From Archangium sp. (lineage in GTDB: Bacteria > Myxococcota > Myxococcia > Myxococcales > Myxococcaceae), in assembly GCA_030681645.1 (NCBI GenBank), contig JAUXRX010000005.1:186001-250000 (forward strand): a stretch of DNA of 64,000 nt, written 5' to 3'. The position numbers were made by a program, and so were the translations under genes. A model generated the notes under the pieces. It did not search any database and was not told where the DNA came from. It saw only the letters and a program-made list of their open reading frames with translations. This document shows positions 14,670-22,612 of this stretch, piece by piece (position 1 is the stretch's first letter; every line of letters starts with the position of its first letter).

Positions 14670-16046
14670 TCAGCGGCCGGGCTGGCGGAGCACGAGCGGC
14701 ACCTGCAGCGTCGCGTCGGCGCCCAGCGGCGGGAGCACGAGCGACTTCGCGGTGGTCACCAGGCACTCGGACGACGCGGCGCTGATGGTGCTGCCCTCGA
14801 CGCGGACCTTCTTCACCCGGCCCTGGGCACCGACGGTGAGTTCGAGCAGCACCTCGCCCTGCGCGTTGGGGTTCGCCTTGAGCCACTTGTCGTAACAGGA
14901 CGCGAGCTTGGGGCGCTGGGCCTTGATGGCCGCCAGCACGCGCGCGAGCGACTCGGCGTCGGGGTCGGGGCCTTCGGTCTCGCGCGCAGGCGTCTCGAGC
15001 TTCACGTCGAACGGCTGACCTCCGATGAGGTCTGCCCACGATTCCTGCAGCACGCCGCCGGGAGGGGCGAGCCCGAGGCGGCGGCGGCCCGCGGTCACCA
15101 CCTCGACGAAGGGGGCTGCGCCGAGCTGCACGCCGTCGAGCGAGACCACCGTGCCTGCCAGCAGCGAGCTGGTGTCGAAGCGCGTCCACGGCTGGCCCGG
15201 AATGACGGGCGCCACCACGGGGCGCATCGGCTCCTCGCGGCCGTCTTGGAGAGGCGAGCCGTCACTCCAGCGAACGGCCTGCGGCGCCTTCACCACGCGG
15301 CGCTCACCGGTGACCGAGTCGACGATCTCGACGTGGCCTTCCGCCACCACCAGCACCACCTCGGCGCCCGTGCGGGAGACCGAGAACAGCGCGTCTGACG
15401 AGAGCATGCGGCGGGAGGACGCGAGCACCTCGATGGGGCTGCCCACGCGCGCGACCACCTCGCCCGCGCCCAGCGTGAGCGACGCCGCGCCGCCGAGCGA
15501 GAGGGACCCCTGGGCCGACAGCGCCCACGCCACCTCGGCCTGGGGTGCGAGCGACACGGACTCAGCCGACAGCGCGTCACCCGACAGCGCCACCTCACCG
15601 ACCGCCAGCGCGCGCCACTCGCCCTCGCCCCGGCGGGTCTGCGCACCGGGGGCGGCGCGCAGCACCGTCAGCGGATGAAAGGGTGCCACCGCGGTGGCGA
15701 CCTGCGGCTGCGGCAGCTTCACCACGCCCGGCAGCGCCGCTTCGTTCGTCATCACCAGCAGCGCCAGCGCGGCGGCCGCGAGCGCCCCACCCGCCCACCA
15801 CGCCCACTTCCAGCGAGCCGGAGCCGCTTCCCCCGCATCGACCGCTTCCTGCAGGCGCGCCTCGACTCGACGGAACGCCATGTCTGAGAGCGTGTACGGC
15901 GTCATGCCCGCCAGCAGCTTCTGGCGGCCCTGGGCGCGGCGAACGTGGCCCCGGCAGTCCTTGCACCCGGCGAGGTGCGCCGCGACTTCGCCCACCGGCG
16001 TCTGACGCGCGGCGGTCTCGATGACGTCGGGGTCGAGGTGCTTCAT
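14670..16046 (-). CDS. Anti-sigma/FecR-type membrane protein with AgmX/PglI-like C-terminus
   Basis: A 458-residue single-pass membrane protein. The N-terminus has the zinc-binding anti-sigma motif H24-x3-C28-x2-C31 (HLAGCKDC), then a transmembrane helix at about 85-103 (WAWWAGGALAAAALALLVM). The periplasmic part contains a FecR-like beta region (VGEVALSGDALSAESVSLAPQAEV), a PEGA-like module (VVSLDGVQLGAAPFVEVVTAGRRRLGL) and a C-terminal TonB-like AgmX/PglI domain (IKAQRPKLASCYDKWLKANPNAQGEVLLELTVGAQGRVKKVRV). Its ATG overlaps the stop of the ECF sigma gene (ATGA, 16043-16046), so it is translationally coupled and very likely holds that sigma factor inactive at the membrane, releasing it on an envelope signal. 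Confidence 0.87.
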   Translation of the reverse strand: MKHLDPDVIETAARQTPVGEVAAHLAGCKDCRGHVRRAQGRQKLLAGMTPYTLSDMAFRRVEARLQEAVDAGEAAPARWKWAWWAGGALAAAALALLVMTNEAALPGVVKLPQPQVATAVAPFHPLTVLRAAPGAQTRRGEGEWRALAVGEVALSGDALSAESVSLAPQAEVAWALSAQGSLSLGGAASLTLGAGEVVARVGSPIEVLASSRRMLSSDALFSVSRTGAEVVLVVAEGHVEIVDSVTGERRVVKAPQAVRWSDGSPLQDGREEPMRPVVAPVIPGQPWTRFDTSSLLAGTVVSLDGVQLGAAPFVEVVTAGRRRLGLAPPGGVLQESWADLIGGQPFDVKLETPARETEGPDPDAESLARVLAAIKAQRPKLASCYDKWLKANPNAQGEVLLELTVGAQGRVKKVRVEGSTISAASSECLVTTAKSLVLPPLGADATLQVPLVLRQPGR

Positions 16047-16762
16047 GACTCTGGCTCCCCGGGTCGCTTCGCCTTGGCCAGCGCTCCGCTGCGCTCCTCG
16101 CTGTCTGGTCCGCCGTTCCGGCGAACCGGCTCCGCTCCGGTCTCCCCGGGAAAGAAGTCAGCGAGCGCCGGGTCGTCCTTGGCGAGCGCCTCGAGCTCAC
16201 GGCGCGCGTAGAACAGCCGCGTGCGCACGGTGAGGATGTTGGTCTCGAGCACCTCGGCGATCTTCTGCGCCTCGATGCCCTGCAGGTCGTGCATCACCAG
16301 CACAGTGCGCTTCTTGGGGGAAAGCTTCTCCAGCAGCACCTCGACGCGCGCCTGGCGTTCGGCCGAGAGCGACACCGCGTCGGGGGTGGGCCGTTCATCG
16401 GCCTGGTCGGGCACGTCTTCCACGATGTCGAGGCGGCTGCGGGTCTGCTTGCGCCGCGCCTTCATCGCCACGTGCACGGTGAGCCGGTACAGCCAGGTGG
16501 TGAAGGCGCTCTTGCCCTCGAAGCGGCTGATGCTCTTGAAGACCTCGATGAAGACGTCCTGGAGCACGTCCTCGAGGTCGGACCGCGGCACCAGGAAGGC
16601 GAGCTGCCGGGTGACCTGGCGGTGATGGGCCGCGTAGAGCTCGCGGAAGGCGGTGACGTCGCCGCCACGGGCCCGCTCGACGGCATCAGCGCGCTCAGCG
16701 GAGGTAGTCACTGGCGCGCGCTGTAATCCCGCGTTCGGCCAACTGTAAAGCGAGAGCTCCAT
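16043..16762 (-). CDS. ECF RNA polymerase sigma factor
   Basis: A sigma-70 family protein of the extracytoplasmic-function type: region 2 (FRELYAAHHRQVTRQLAFLV..DLEDVLQDVFIEVFKSISRFEGKSAFTTWLYRLTVHVA) and region 4 (VLEKLSPKKRTVLVMHDLQG..AQKIAEVLETNILTVRTRLFYARREL type). It has no region 1 or 3. Candidate starts are ATG 16762 (chosen), ATG 16795, and a GTG at about 16712 giving VTTSAERADAVERA, where family similarity begins. A short extra C-terminal tail is rich in Arg, Pro and Glu. It is coupled by a 4-base overlap to the anti-sigma gene. Confidence 0.9.
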   Translation of the reverse strand: MELSLYSWPNAGLQRAPVTTSAERADAVERARGGDVTAFRELYAAHHRQVTRQLAFLVPRSDLEDVLQDVFIEVFKSISRFEGKSAFTTWLYRLTVHVAMKARRKQTRSRLDIVEDVPDQADERPTPDAVSLSAERQARVEVLLEKLSPKKRTVLVMHDLQGIEAQKIAEVLETNILTVRTRLFYARRELEALAKDDPALADFFPGETGAEPVRRNGGPDSEERSGALAKAKRPGEPES

Positions 16763-16773
16763 TGCCCGGTAAG

Positions 16774-16785
16774 TGTCAGCTGACA
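16774..16785. promoter_or_regulatory. 12-bp palindrome upstream of the ECF sigma gene
   Basis: TGTCAGCTGACA is a perfect 12-base palindrome 12 bases upstream of the chosen sigma start, in the divergent region between the sigma gene and the methyltransferase-like gene. It could be an operator half-site pair. A single palindrome of this length can occur by chance. Confidence 0.3.
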
Positions 16786-16820
16786 GGGCCCCCATTCACC
16801 GTGAGTAGCGCGCCTGCGTT

Positions 16821-16849
16821 GGAACACTTCTCAGGGGTTGGGCGCGTGG
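16821..16849 (+). promoter_or_regulatory. Possible ECF-type promoter
   Basis: GGAAC at 16821-16825 is followed after 17 bases by CGCGTGG, resembling the -35 GGAAC and CGT-type -10 of ECF promoters, and faces the methyltransferase-like gene at 16908. It lies beside an ECF sigma gene that may read it. The match rests on short motifs only. Confidence 0.3.
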
Positions 16850-16907
16850 TACAGGGCCCGGCGTGCAGCGATCGGCGAACTCGCGCCTCGAGGGTGGATG
16901 GCTGGAC

Positions 16908-17612
16908 ATGGCGGGCGCCGTCTTCTTCCGCATTCGCAGCTTCGCGCCGCTGCCGGTCATCTTCGTGGTCCTGTGGCAGTCTTGGCGGGCCCACGTGCAC
17001 CCCGGGCCCGGTGGGGCGCAGGTCGACCTGGCGCTCAACTTCGTGGGCCTGGGGCTGTGCCTGGTGGGCGCGTCCATTCGCTTCGTCACGGTGGGCTTCA
17101 TTCCCCCCGGCACCAGCTCGACCTCGCGGCAGCTGCAGTCGCACGCGCTCAACACCGACGGGCCGTACGCGGTGGTGCGGCACCCGCTCTACCTGGGCAA
17201 CCTCTTCATCACCGTGGGCCTGCTCTCGATCGCGCACGAGCCGTGGGCGTGGACGCTGGGCTTCGGGTACTTCCTGGTCAGCCACCTGCTCATCATCCGC
17301 GCGGAAGAGGCGCTGCTGCGCCGCACCTTCAGCACGCAGTACGACGAGTGGGCCGCGCGCGTGCCGGCGTGGCTGCCGAAGCTCTCGGGCCTCAAGGCGC
17401 TCACCGGGTCCTTCGGGTGGCGGCGGGCGATCCAACGCGAGGTGAACCCGTTCGTCGGCTGGGGCATGGGCGCGACGCTGCTGCTGATGTGGGAATACTT
17501 CGCGCGCTCGCAGCTCACCCCGGGGCTGGGGCGACGGGGCCTGCTGGTGCTGGGTCTGTTTCTGCTGCTGCTGATTCTCAACAAGGTGTGGAAGAAGTGG
17601 AGCCGCGCATGA
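16908..17612 (+). CDS. Isoprenylcysteine carboxyl methyltransferase-like membrane protein
   Basis: A 234-residue membrane protein of the ICMT/phospholipid methyltransferase (PEMT) superfamily. It has hydrophobic helices at the N-terminus (FAPLPVIFVVLW), in the middle (LALNFVGLGLCLVGASI) and the family hallmark GPYAVVRHPLYLGNLF, followed by E-x2-L and a Y-x2-W/Y motif (TQYDEWAARVPAWLP) that shape the SAM site. These enzymes methylate lipids or prenylcysteine; the bacterial substrates are mostly unknown. The ATG at 16908 puts the first membrane helix near the N-terminus; an ATG at 16863 is also in frame. Its stop overlaps the next start (ATGA at 17609-17612). Confidence 0.8.
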   Translation: MAGAVFFRIRSFAPLPVIFVVLWQSWRAHVHPGPGGAQVDLALNFVGLGLCLVGASIRFVTVGFIPPGTSSTSRQLQSHALNTDGPYAVVRHPLYLGNLFITVGLLSIAHEPWAWTLGFGYFLVSHLLIIRAEEALLRRTFSTQYDEWAARVPAWLPKLSGLKALTGSFGWRRAIQREVNPFVGWGMGATLLLMWEYFARSQLTPGLGRRGLLVLGLFLLLLILNKVWKKWSRA

Positions 17613-18370
17613 GCCGAACCGAAGAACCCATCGATGACCTCTCGAGGCGCGAGTCGGCCTTTCGCTCCTTCGAGGGCCAGGAGGTCCTCCAGAAGCTCCT
17701 CACGCAGTCCGGCTCGCTGGCCGACGTCGACGACGTGGCCGAGGCGTTCAAGAAGGCCGTGACGCAGAACGTGCCTGCGCCGGTGGTGATCCAGGCGCTG
17801 TGGGAAGACGAGCCCCGCTTCAACTCGCCCGACGAAGCCGCGCAGCTCTTCAGCAACCTGCTGGGCCTCTACGAGCTCATCGCCGGCGGCGGCACCGTCG
17901 ACCTCACCGCGAAGACGGCGAAGGTGAAGCGGGAGAAGGCGCAGAAGCCCGAGCCCTTCGGGAAGGAAGAGCCGACGGACGACTTCATCGAGGCCGCGTG
18001 GCGGTACTTCGACGACTTCCCCAAAGAGCGGCAGCGCTTCGAGCACGCCTTCGAGAACCGGCAGGACCCGCTGGTCTCCTGGCTCGACGCGTCGGGCCTC
18101 GACGATGCGGGGTTCGCGCTGGCGCGGCACCTGGTGGGCGAGGTGTTCGCCATGCTCGAGCTGGGCGGCCGCGAGGTGGACACGATTCATGAAGAGGCGC
18201 TGCCGAAGAAGGCCAGCCTCGAGGCCCTGCCGAGGGCGCTGAGCGAGTGGATCGAGGAGAGCCTGTTCGAGGCCACCTCCGACGAGGCCCACCCCCTGCC
18301 CGAAAAGCAGGCCGAACAGGTGCTCGACGTGGTCGCGCGGGCGGTGATGGCGATGTGGAAGTCGACCTGA
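17609..18370 (+). CDS. Conserved hypothetical soluble protein
   Basis: A 253-residue acidic protein beginning MSRTEEPIDD, not recognised. It is predicted all-helical (FRSFEGQEVLQKLLTQSGSL, VAEAFKKAVTQ, EWIEESLFEA), without signal peptide, membrane segment or Cys motif. A Lys-rich charged hinge (TAKTAKVKREKAQKPEPFGKEE) sits near the middle. The start overlaps the stop of the methyltransferase-like gene by four bases, so the two are translationally coupled and probably related in function. Confidence 0.65.
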   Translation: MSRTEEPIDDLSRRESAFRSFEGQEVLQKLLTQSGSLADVDDVAEAFKKAVTQNVPAPVVIQALWEDEPRFNSPDEAAQLFSNLLGLYELIAGGGTVDLTAKTAKVKREKAQKPEPFGKEEPTDDFIEAAWRYFDDFPKERQRFEHAFENRQDPLVSWLDASGLDDAGFALARHLVGEVFAMLELGGREVDTIHEEALPKKASLEALPRALSEWIEESLFEATSDEAHPLPEKQAEQVLDVVARAVMAMWKST

Positions 18371-18374
18371 CTGC

Positions 18375-18407
18375 TTGACGGCGTGCCCAAAGGTGGACGA
18401 CTGTAGA
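18375..18407 (+). promoter_or_regulatory. Candidate sigma-70-like promoter
   Basis: TTGACG (18375-18380) matches a -35 box, with GACTGT/TGTAGA 18-21 bases downstream as a weak -10. It lies in the 90-base gap before the gene at 18461, just after the preceding stop codon. The -35 is good, the -10 poor and the spacing uncertain. Confidence 0.35.
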
Positions 18408-18460
18408 GGCACTCACGGCCCCACGTACTGCGCGGCCTGAGCACCCTTCTGGAGCAACTG

Positions 18461-19015
18461 ATGGCCCCAAAAGAAGACGACGACAGCAGTGGTTTTACCG
18501 GAAAGCGGAAGAAGTCGTTCCGCGAGCTCGATGCCCAGCGCGGCAAGTCGAAGTACCACTCGCGCCAGGACGATCCGACGCAGCAGCGCATCGAGCGCAG
18601 CGCGAGCTACGAGAAGTACAAGAAGGCCGCTGACTCGCTCTTCACCGGCGGCGCGTTGCCCGAGGGCCTCGCCGCGACCTTCGACCCCGAGGGGAAGAAG
18701 AAGGAACACAAGGCCGCGCTCCAGCGCATCACCGAGGCGCCCGACCGCAAGGCGTGGGCGCAGCTCGTGGTCGAGTTCATCGAGAAGTACGACCTGGTCG
18801 ACGACCCGTTCTTCCTCGACTCGCTGCTCGATCACCCGAAGGACCGCATCGTCGACAAGGCGCTGTCCCGGCTGGAGCTGCTGGCGGAAGACGGCCGGCT
18901 GGTGCGCGAGAAGGCGCCCCGCTCGCTCCTGCAGCGGCTCAAGACCCAGGAGATGACCAGCCTCGACTCCGACGTGCAGGCCCGGGCGAAGGCGCTGCGG
19001 GTGAAGCTGTTCTGA
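18461..19015 (+). CDS. Conserved hypothetical, highly charged protein
   Basis: A 184-residue Lys/Asp/Glu-rich soluble protein (MAPKEDDDSSGFTGKRKKSF). The first 60 residues are basic and probably disordered; the rest is helical (HKAALQRITEAPDRKAWAQLV, DDPFFLDSLLDHPKDRIVDKALSRLELL), with a HEAT-like helical pair at about 115-150. I do not recognise a named family. It stands alone, 90 bases after the previous gene and behind a possible promoter. Confidence 0.65.
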   Translation: MAPKEDDDSSGFTGKRKKSFRELDAQRGKSKYHSRQDDPTQQRIERSASYEKYKKAADSLFTGGALPEGLAATFDPEGKKKEHKAALQRITEAPDRKAWAQLVVEFIEKYDLVDDPFFLDSLLDHPKDRIVDKALSRLELLAEDGRLVREKAPRSLLQRLKTQEMTSLDSDVQARAKALRVKLF

Positions 19016-19103
19016 CTTCTGGCTCCCTCCCCCGCAGCTGAAGCGAAGCGGAAGATGCGCCAGGGCGTAGCGACCAGCCAGGCAAGGAGAGGGCAACCAA
19101 CCC

Positions 19104-19868
19104 ATGCACGTCGTCGTGACCGGCGCATCGAGTGGCATCGGCGAGGCGATCGCCCGCGAGTACTTCTCCCGCAACGCGCACGTGACGCTGGTGGCGCGCC
19201 GGCGAGAGCTCCTCGAGAAGCTGGCAGCCGACGGTGACGGCAAGGCGCACATCGTCACCGCCGACCTGAGCGATCCCGCGCAGGTGACGGCCTGGGTGGA
19301 CGACGCCGAGAAGACCGGCGGCCCCATTGATGTGCTCATCAACAATGCGGGCGTGCAGATTGTCAGGCCGTTCATCGAGACGCCCTTCGAAGACGCGGCG
19401 CGGCTGCTCCAGGTCGATCTGCTCGCGCCGCTCCGGCTCTCCCAGTTCGTGGCGAGAGGAATGGTCTCGCGCAAGCAGGGCACGCTGGTGGACATCGCGT
19501 CGATGGCGGCGATCGCCCCGACGCCGGGCATGAGCTTCTACAACGCGGCCAAAGGTGGTCTCGCCGCGGCCTCCGAAGGGCTGCGCGCCGAGCTCAAGCC
19601 GCACGGCGTGCACGTGGTCACCGTCTATCCAGGCCCGGTGAAGACGCCGATGGAATCGGCCGGGCGGGCTGCGTACGAAGAGTCGTGGGTGGCGCGCATG
19701 CTGGCGCCCGCGGGCGAGGCCTCGGTGCTGGCGCGGCTCGTCGCAGACGCGGTGGAGAACCGGGAGGCGCGCATCATCTACCCGTTCATGAACGCGCTCG
19801 GCCGGCACTTCCCGGCGATCACCCGGCTGGTGCTCGACGCGTTCACGCCGAGGGTGCGCGGCTCATGA
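19104..19868 (+). CDS. Short-chain dehydrogenase/reductase
   Basis: A 254-residue classical SDR with the full set of motifs: NAD(P)-binding TGASSGIG at residues 6-13, NNAG at 80-83, catalytic Ser133 (DIASMAA), Tyr146 and Lys150 (YNAAK), and YPGPVKTPM after strand 6. An Arg-rich ARRRELL after strand 2 points to NADP(H) preference. The C-terminal 60 residues (IIYPFMNALGRHFPAITRLV) may pack against membrane or a lipid substrate, as in SDRs acting on acyl chains. The substrate cannot be predicted. Confidence 0.9.
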   Translation: MHVVVTGASSGIGEAIAREYFSRNAHVTLVARRRELLEKLAADGDGKAHIVTADLSDPAQVTAWVDDAEKTGGPIDVLINNAGVQIVRPFIETPFEDAARLLQVDLLAPLRLSQFVARGMVSRKQGTLVDIASMAAIAPTPGMSFYNAAKGGLAAASEGLRAELKPHGVHVVTVYPGPVKTPMESAGRAAYEESWVARMLAPAGEASVLARLVADAVENREARIIYPFMNALGRHFPAITRLVLDAFTPRVRGS

Positions 19869-19872
19869 GGCA

Positions 19873-19891
19873 GGGCTCGGGGCGAACGGTG
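19873..19891. repeat. Partial type A repeat
   Basis: GGGCTCGGGGCGAACGGTG is the 3' half of a type A repeat with one substitution, lying between the convergent SDR and Zn-ribbon genes. Confidence 0.55.
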
Positions 19892-19901
19892 ATGCGCCGG
19901 C

Positions 19902-20270
19902 TCACTCGAGCTGCAGCCCGCAGTCACCGCACGCGCCGGCCTGCAGCGGCCCCTCGAAGCCACACGCAGGGCAGGGAGGCTCGGCGCCCTCCTCCACCGG
20001 CGTCTGCAGCGCCACCAGGCCCTGCGTCAGGGTGCCCTCGCGCTCGAGCGCCGCGAGCCACTCGGCCTTCATCAGCTCGGCGACGCGGGGCACGTCTTCC
20101 TTGTGCACCAGCAGCTGCAGCTTCGAGCCACAGCCACACCCACCGGCGCAGCACGCCTTCGCGGGGGGCTTCGCCAGCTCGACGTCGATCTCCTGCGCCT
20201 GGAGCTGCCGCTCGAGCTCACGCATCTGCTGCAGGGGACCTTCGAAGAACGGCACGAGTTCGGTGCTCAT
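19902..20270 (-). CDS. DUF2007-like protein with C-terminal zinc ribbon
   Basis: A 122-residue protein. The middle part (CCAGGCGCGSKLQLLVHKEDVPRVAELMKAEW) resembles the DUF2007 ferredoxin-like putative signal-transducing fold, with a Cys cluster CCAGGCGCG. The C-terminus is a zinc ribbon CPACGFEGPLQAGACGDCG (two CxxC pairs). It is the last gene of an apparent three-gene minus-strand operon (orn, metallophosphoesterase, this gene) with 9-base gaps. Its function is unknown. Confidence 0.65.
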   Translation of the reverse strand: MSTELVPFFEGPLQQMRELERQLQAQEIDVELAKPPAKACCAGGCGCGSKLQLLVHKEDVPRVAELMKAEWLAALEREGTLTQGLVALQTPVEEGAEPPCPACGFEGPLQAGACGDCGLQLE

Positions 20271-20279
20271 GACCCCGTC

Positions 20280-20933
20280 TTACCCGGAATCCACGGCCTG
20301 CCAAACGCGCCGGGCCTTCACCGACACCAGCCGGTATTCCGGCAGCCACAGCCCGGTGAGCTCCCGCCCGTAGACGCAGCCGGTGTCGAGCCCGGTGGCG
20401 TGGCCGTGCTGCTGCAGCCCGCGCAGCGCGTCGTGACCGAACACCACGTGCCGCGGCCCCGGCCAGCGCGTGGCCCAGGGGACTCCGCCGTCGACGCGCA
20501 TCGACGCGTGGCCCGCCGCGTCGAGCGAGCGGATGTTGAGCAGCACGTGCTTCGGCTGCCGGGCCAGCTCGACGGTGGGAATGAGGCCCGCGTGCACCAC
20601 CAGGCAGTTCAAGCCCGGCAGGTCGAGCCAGAGCGGCAGTTGATCGAGGTACGTCCAGTCCTCCGCGCTCAGCGCCTCGGCCTGCTTCACGTGGTGGGCC
20701 TTCTTCGAGAGCCCCGCGTGCACGTCGAGGAAGTGCGCGTCGTGATTGCCCAGCACGGCGAGCGCCCCCAGCTCGCGCGCCCGCGCCACCACGCCCGCCG
20801 AGTCGGGACCCTTGGCCACCAGGTCGCCCACCAGCACGAGGCGGTCGTCCATCGTCCAGCCGGCGGCCTTGAGCAGGTCGCCCAGCTCGTCGTTGCAGCC
20901 GTGCACGTCACCGATGAGGAGCGTTCGGCGCAC
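20280..20933 (-). CDS. Metallophosphoesterase, PPP/ApaH type
   Basis: A 217-residue calcineurin-like phosphoesterase. Metal-binding motifs are in order: GDVHG (residues 8-12), GDLVAKGPDS (36-45), GNHD (62-65), VVHAG (about 112) and VVFGHD (about 163). The spacing matches the bacterial PPP group that includes PrpA/B and ApaH, so it may hydrolyse Ap4A, phosphoproteins or RNA caps. It sits 9 bases downstream of orn, which suggests a role in nucleotide or RNA turnover, although this is inference. Confidence 0.88.
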   Translation of the reverse strand: MRRTLLIGDVHGCNDELGDLLKAAGWTMDDRLVLVGDLVAKGPDSAGVVARARELGALAVLGNHDAHFLDVHAGLSKKAHHVKQAEALSAEDWTYLDQLPLWLDLPGLNCLVVHAGLIPTVELARQPKHVLLNIRSLDAAGHASMRVDGGVPWATRWPGPRHVVFGHDALRGLQQHGHATGLDTGCVYGRELTGLWLPEYRLVSVKARRVWQAVDSG

Positions 20934-20942
20934 GGGTGTCCG

Positions 20943-21494
20943 TCAGACCTCGCTGACCTTCTTGAAGAAGGTCTGCTGGTAGTACGCCAGCTCGCCGATG
21001 GACGCGCGCAGGTCGGACAGCACCGTGTGCGTGGCGTCGACCTTCGAGCGGCCGGCCGCGTTCGGGTACCAGGCCTTGGTGATGATCTTCAGGCTCGAGA
21101 CATCGACCATCCGGTAGTGCAGCGCGCGATCGAAGCCCGGCATGTAGCGGCTGATGAACGCGCGGTCGGTGTGGATCGAGTTCCCGCAGAGGATGCCCTC
21201 GCCGTAGTCGCAGTGCTGCAAGAGCAGCTTGGTGGCCTCCTTCTCGGCGATGCGCAGCGAGACGTCTGACTTCTTCACCCGCTCGAGCAGCCCGTTCTTC
21301 GTGTGCATGTCCTTCACGAAGGGCTCCATGCGCTCGAGGGCGTCGGTGGGCTGCCACACCGCGGTCTCCCACTCGGCGATCGGCTTCAGGTCGGGGCCGG
21401 TGATGACGATGCCCATCTCGATGATCACGTTGGTCGCCGTGTCGAGGCCGGTCATTTCGAGGTCGCACCACACGAAGCGCTGCTCAGAGTTCAT
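20943..21494 (-). CDS. orn: Oligoribonuclease
   Basis: A 183-residue DEDD-family 3'-5' exoribonuclease that degrades 2-5 nt RNAs and linear di-nucleotides such as pGpG. The start is the ATG at 21494 (MNSEQRFVWCDLEMTGLD). Motif ExoI is CDLEMTG, ExoII is CGNSIHTDRAF, and ExoIII is around SKVDATHTVLSDL with the His-containing DEDDh pattern. Length equals the family norm. It is the first gene of the operon with the phosphatase. In myxobacteria, rich in c-di-GMP proteins, it would clear pGpG. Confidence 0.93.
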   Translation of the reverse strand: MNSEQRFVWCDLEMTGLDTATNVIIEMGIVITGPDLKPIAEWETAVWQPTDALERMEPFVKDMHTKNGLLERVKKSDVSLRIAEKEATKLLLQHCDYGEGILCGNSIHTDRAFISRYMPGFDRALHYRMVDVSSLKIITKAWYPNAAGRSKVDATHTVLSDLRASIGELAYYQQTFFKKVSEV

Positions 21495-21534
21495 GGGGAG
21501 GCACTTAGTGGAAGACGGTGCTACTTGCAGCACC

Positions 21535-22497
21535 GTGGACGCCCAGACGCTCATCTCGAAGCTGCAGTCAGACGCCGCCGATTCCCTCGCGGCCCTCTGT
21601 GTCGAGTCGATGCTCGCCCAGCCGGTGGGTTCGCTCGTGCCCCGCTCGGTGGTCGTCTCCACCACCCGCAAGGCGCTCGCCGCGTGGCTCGAGTCTCCCA
21701 CCGCGGTGAGCACCTTGAACCAGGTGGTCGAGTCGGTGGCCAACCGCCTGCAGACCGAGCGCCGGCCCCTCAAGGACGTGATGGCCAACGAGGTGCGGCT
21801 GGCCCTGCGCGAGGTGATCGGCCGGCCGTTCAGCCCCGATCGCAAGCTGGTGCTCACCATCATCGACCGTGAGCCGACGCGGGACCTGGTGCGGCAGCTG
21901 CTGCTCGACACCGTGCTCGAGTTCGGGCGCAGGGCGAGCGCGCCGGTGGCAGGCATGGCGCGCGGGCTGGGCTCGCTGGCGAGGATGGCGGGCGAGAAGG
22001 TGAAGTCGCGCACGGGTGGGCTGGGCTCGCTCGTCGGTGCGGTGAGCGACGAGGTCGAACGGCAGCTCGAGAAGCGCGCGGTCGAGTTCGTCGACTCCGC
22101 GCTCGCGGGCGTGTTCGGGCAGATCGCCGATGCGGTGTCGGACCCCCGTCAGGCGGCGGAAGCGGCTGAGCTGAGGACGGCGATCTTCGACGGCGCGCTC
22201 GAGCTCACCGGGCCTCAGCTCGCGCGGGAGATCGGAAACCTCGACGTGGCCGGCGGCGCGGAGATCTTGCGGGCGGGCCTCGAGCGGTGGCTGGCAGCGC
22301 CTTCGTCGGAGGCGCAGCTGGCCGAGCTCGTCGGGCACCTGCTCGAGCGTGACGAGCAGCGGGTGCTCAGCGTGGTGCTCTCGGAGATTGGCTTGCTCGA
22401 GGTGACCCGCGAGGTGGCTCGGGAACAGCTGGCGGTGCGCATTCGCGCGATCGCAGCGACTCCTGAGTTCGGCGCCTGGCTGGCGGCGCTCACCTGA
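21535..22497 (+). CDS. Conserved hypothetical helical protein
   Basis: A roughly 320-residue protein with no recognised family. It is strongly helical, with amphipathic stretches (TRKALAAWLESPTAVSTLNQVVESVANRLQ; DEVERQLEKRAVEFVDSALAGVFGQIADAV) and a glycine-bearing hydrophobic centre (APVAGMARGLGSLARMAG) that might associate with membrane. I chose the GTG at 21535; an in-frame ATG at 21493 would overlap the divergent orn start codon, leaving no room for promoters, so it is less likely. A type B inverted pair follows the stop codon. Confidence 0.6.
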   Translation: MDAQTLISKLQSDAADSLAALCVESMLAQPVGSLVPRSVVVSTTRKALAAWLESPTAVSTLNQVVESVANRLQTERRPLKDVMANEVRLALREVIGRPFSPDRKLVLTIIDREPTRDLVRQLLLDTVLEFGRRASAPVAGMARGLGSLARMAGEKVKSRTGGLGSLVGAVSDEVERQLEKRAVEFVDSALAGVFGQIADAVSDPRQAAEAAELRTAIFDGALELTGPQLAREIGNLDVAGGAEILRAGLERWLAAPSSEAQLAELVGHLLERDEQRVLSVVLSEIGLLEVTREVAREQLAVRIRAIAATPEFGAWLAALT

Positions 22498-22499
22498 CT

Positions 22500-22603
22500 C
22501 CCTCTCCCTGCGCCGCGGGGAGAGGGCTGGGGTGAGGGGCCGATCGCCCGAAGCGCCCCTCACCCGGCCTGCGGCCGACCTCTCCCCGCTTCGCAGGGAG
22601 AGG
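22500..22603. terminator. Type B inverted pair, probable bidirectional terminator
   Basis: Two type B elements face each other: 22500-22539 (CCCTCTCCCTGCGCCGCGGG then GAGAGGGCTGGGGTGAGGGG) and 22556-22603 (CCCCTCACCCGGCCTGCGG ... CTCCCCGC ... GCAGGGAGAGG). Each arm is itself palindromic and the pair can form a long GC-rich stem. It fills the 115-base gap between two convergent genes, so a terminator role is likely, but no U-tract follows. Confidence 0.65.
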
Positions 22604-22612
22604 TTTCGGCGG

